A stretch of 6,661 nucleotides of DNA, from the NCBI GenBank assembly GCA_013139755.1, contig WTAG01000504.1, forward strand, positions 1 to 6,661, in the 5' to 3' direction. The notes beneath the pieces are model-generated. The model searched no databases, had not been told where the DNA came from, and worked only from the letters and a program-made list of their open reading frames with translations. The translations under genes and the position numbers were made by a program. Source of the stretch: Methylomarinum sp. Its GTDB lineage: Bacteria; Pseudomonadota; Gammaproteobacteria; Methylococcales; Methylomonadaceae. Below, in pieces: positions 6,581-6,661 of the stretch (position 1 is the stretch's first letter; each line of letters starts with the position of its first letter).

Positions 6581-6599
6581 TATAATAATTATCATTAGT
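6581..6599 (-). promoter_or_regulatory. Fur-box-like operator upstream of the transporter operon
   Basis: Read on the minus strand, ACTAATGATAATTATTATA agrees with the 19-base Fur consensus GATAATGATAATCATTATC at 15 positions, including the AATGATAAT core. It lies 71 bases before the GTG of the first gene in the operon. If real, the operon would be repressed when iron is plentiful. The DNA is AT-rich, which raises the rate of chance matches, and no Fur gene or second site is in view. Confidence 0.5.
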
Positions 6600-6625
6600 C
6601 ATCGCCATTTATTCTATCACTTGAT

Positions 6626-6660
6626 AGTGAGCCTGACTCATGCGAGGCTGAAACCTCACT
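6626..6660. repeat. Inverted repeat at the right edge
   Basis: AGTGAG (6626-6631) and CTCACT (6655-6660) are perfect reverse complements, and CCT (6632-6634) with AGG (6645-6647) extends the stem inward with a one-sided bulge. A second, overlapping pair, CTATCA/TGATAG (6614-6619 and 6622-6627), competes with it. There is no adjoining T-run of the kind an intrinsic terminator needs. It could belong to the end of a gene beyond the edge or to the leader of the operon. Confidence 0.35.
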
Positions 6661-6661
6661 T

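Overview
The window is a low-GC, AT-rich stretch from a Gram-negative bacterium. Periplasmic signal peptides, short intergenic gaps and a PQQ-alcohol-dehydrogenase-associated ABC transporter suggest a methylotrophic or methanotrophic gammaproteobacterium (a Methylococcales-like organism is my best guess). The taxonomic call is inference from gene content, since no marker gene is present. All six supported genes lie on the minus strand, so transcription runs from right to left.

Right part (6661 to 2189): a probable five-gene operon. It starts with a leader region holding a good match to a Fur operator (6581-6599). The genes in order are a small four-helix membrane protein with histidine clusters (6510-6022), a periplasmic type-1-fold solute-binding protein (5992-4712), a seven-bladed YVTN beta-propeller with a signal peptide (4715-3735), an ABC ATPase (3738-2986) and an ABC-2 type permease (2989-2189). 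The last four genes are joined by three successive 4-base ATGA overlaps, so they should be translationally coupled and made together. This set matches the families known as PQQ-dependent alcohol dehydrogenase-associated ABC transporters (the ped ABC genes of Pseudomonas putida). Related sets in P. putida and Methylorubrum extorquens (lut genes) have been linked to lanthanide-dependent growth or lanthanide uptake. The likely job is transport, across the inner membrane, of a metal or metabolite needed by a PQQ enzyme; the direction and the substrate cannot be read from the sequence.

Middle and left part (2188 to 522): an 86-base gap with a small inverted repeat and a possible promoter, then a 526-residue cytoplasmic protein of unknown function with an alpha-helical front and a likely beta-rich end. 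Left edge (521 to 1): a 324-base gene-free spacer, then the first 65 codons of another minus-strand gene, whose product begins with a Ser/Glu/Asn-rich tract containing a perfectly in-phase 8-residue tandem repeat.

The points most worth following are the combination of an iron-type operator with a PQQ/lanthanide-type transporter, the histidine-rich membrane protein that heads the operon, and a column of acidic residues at the same position in five of the seven propeller blades.
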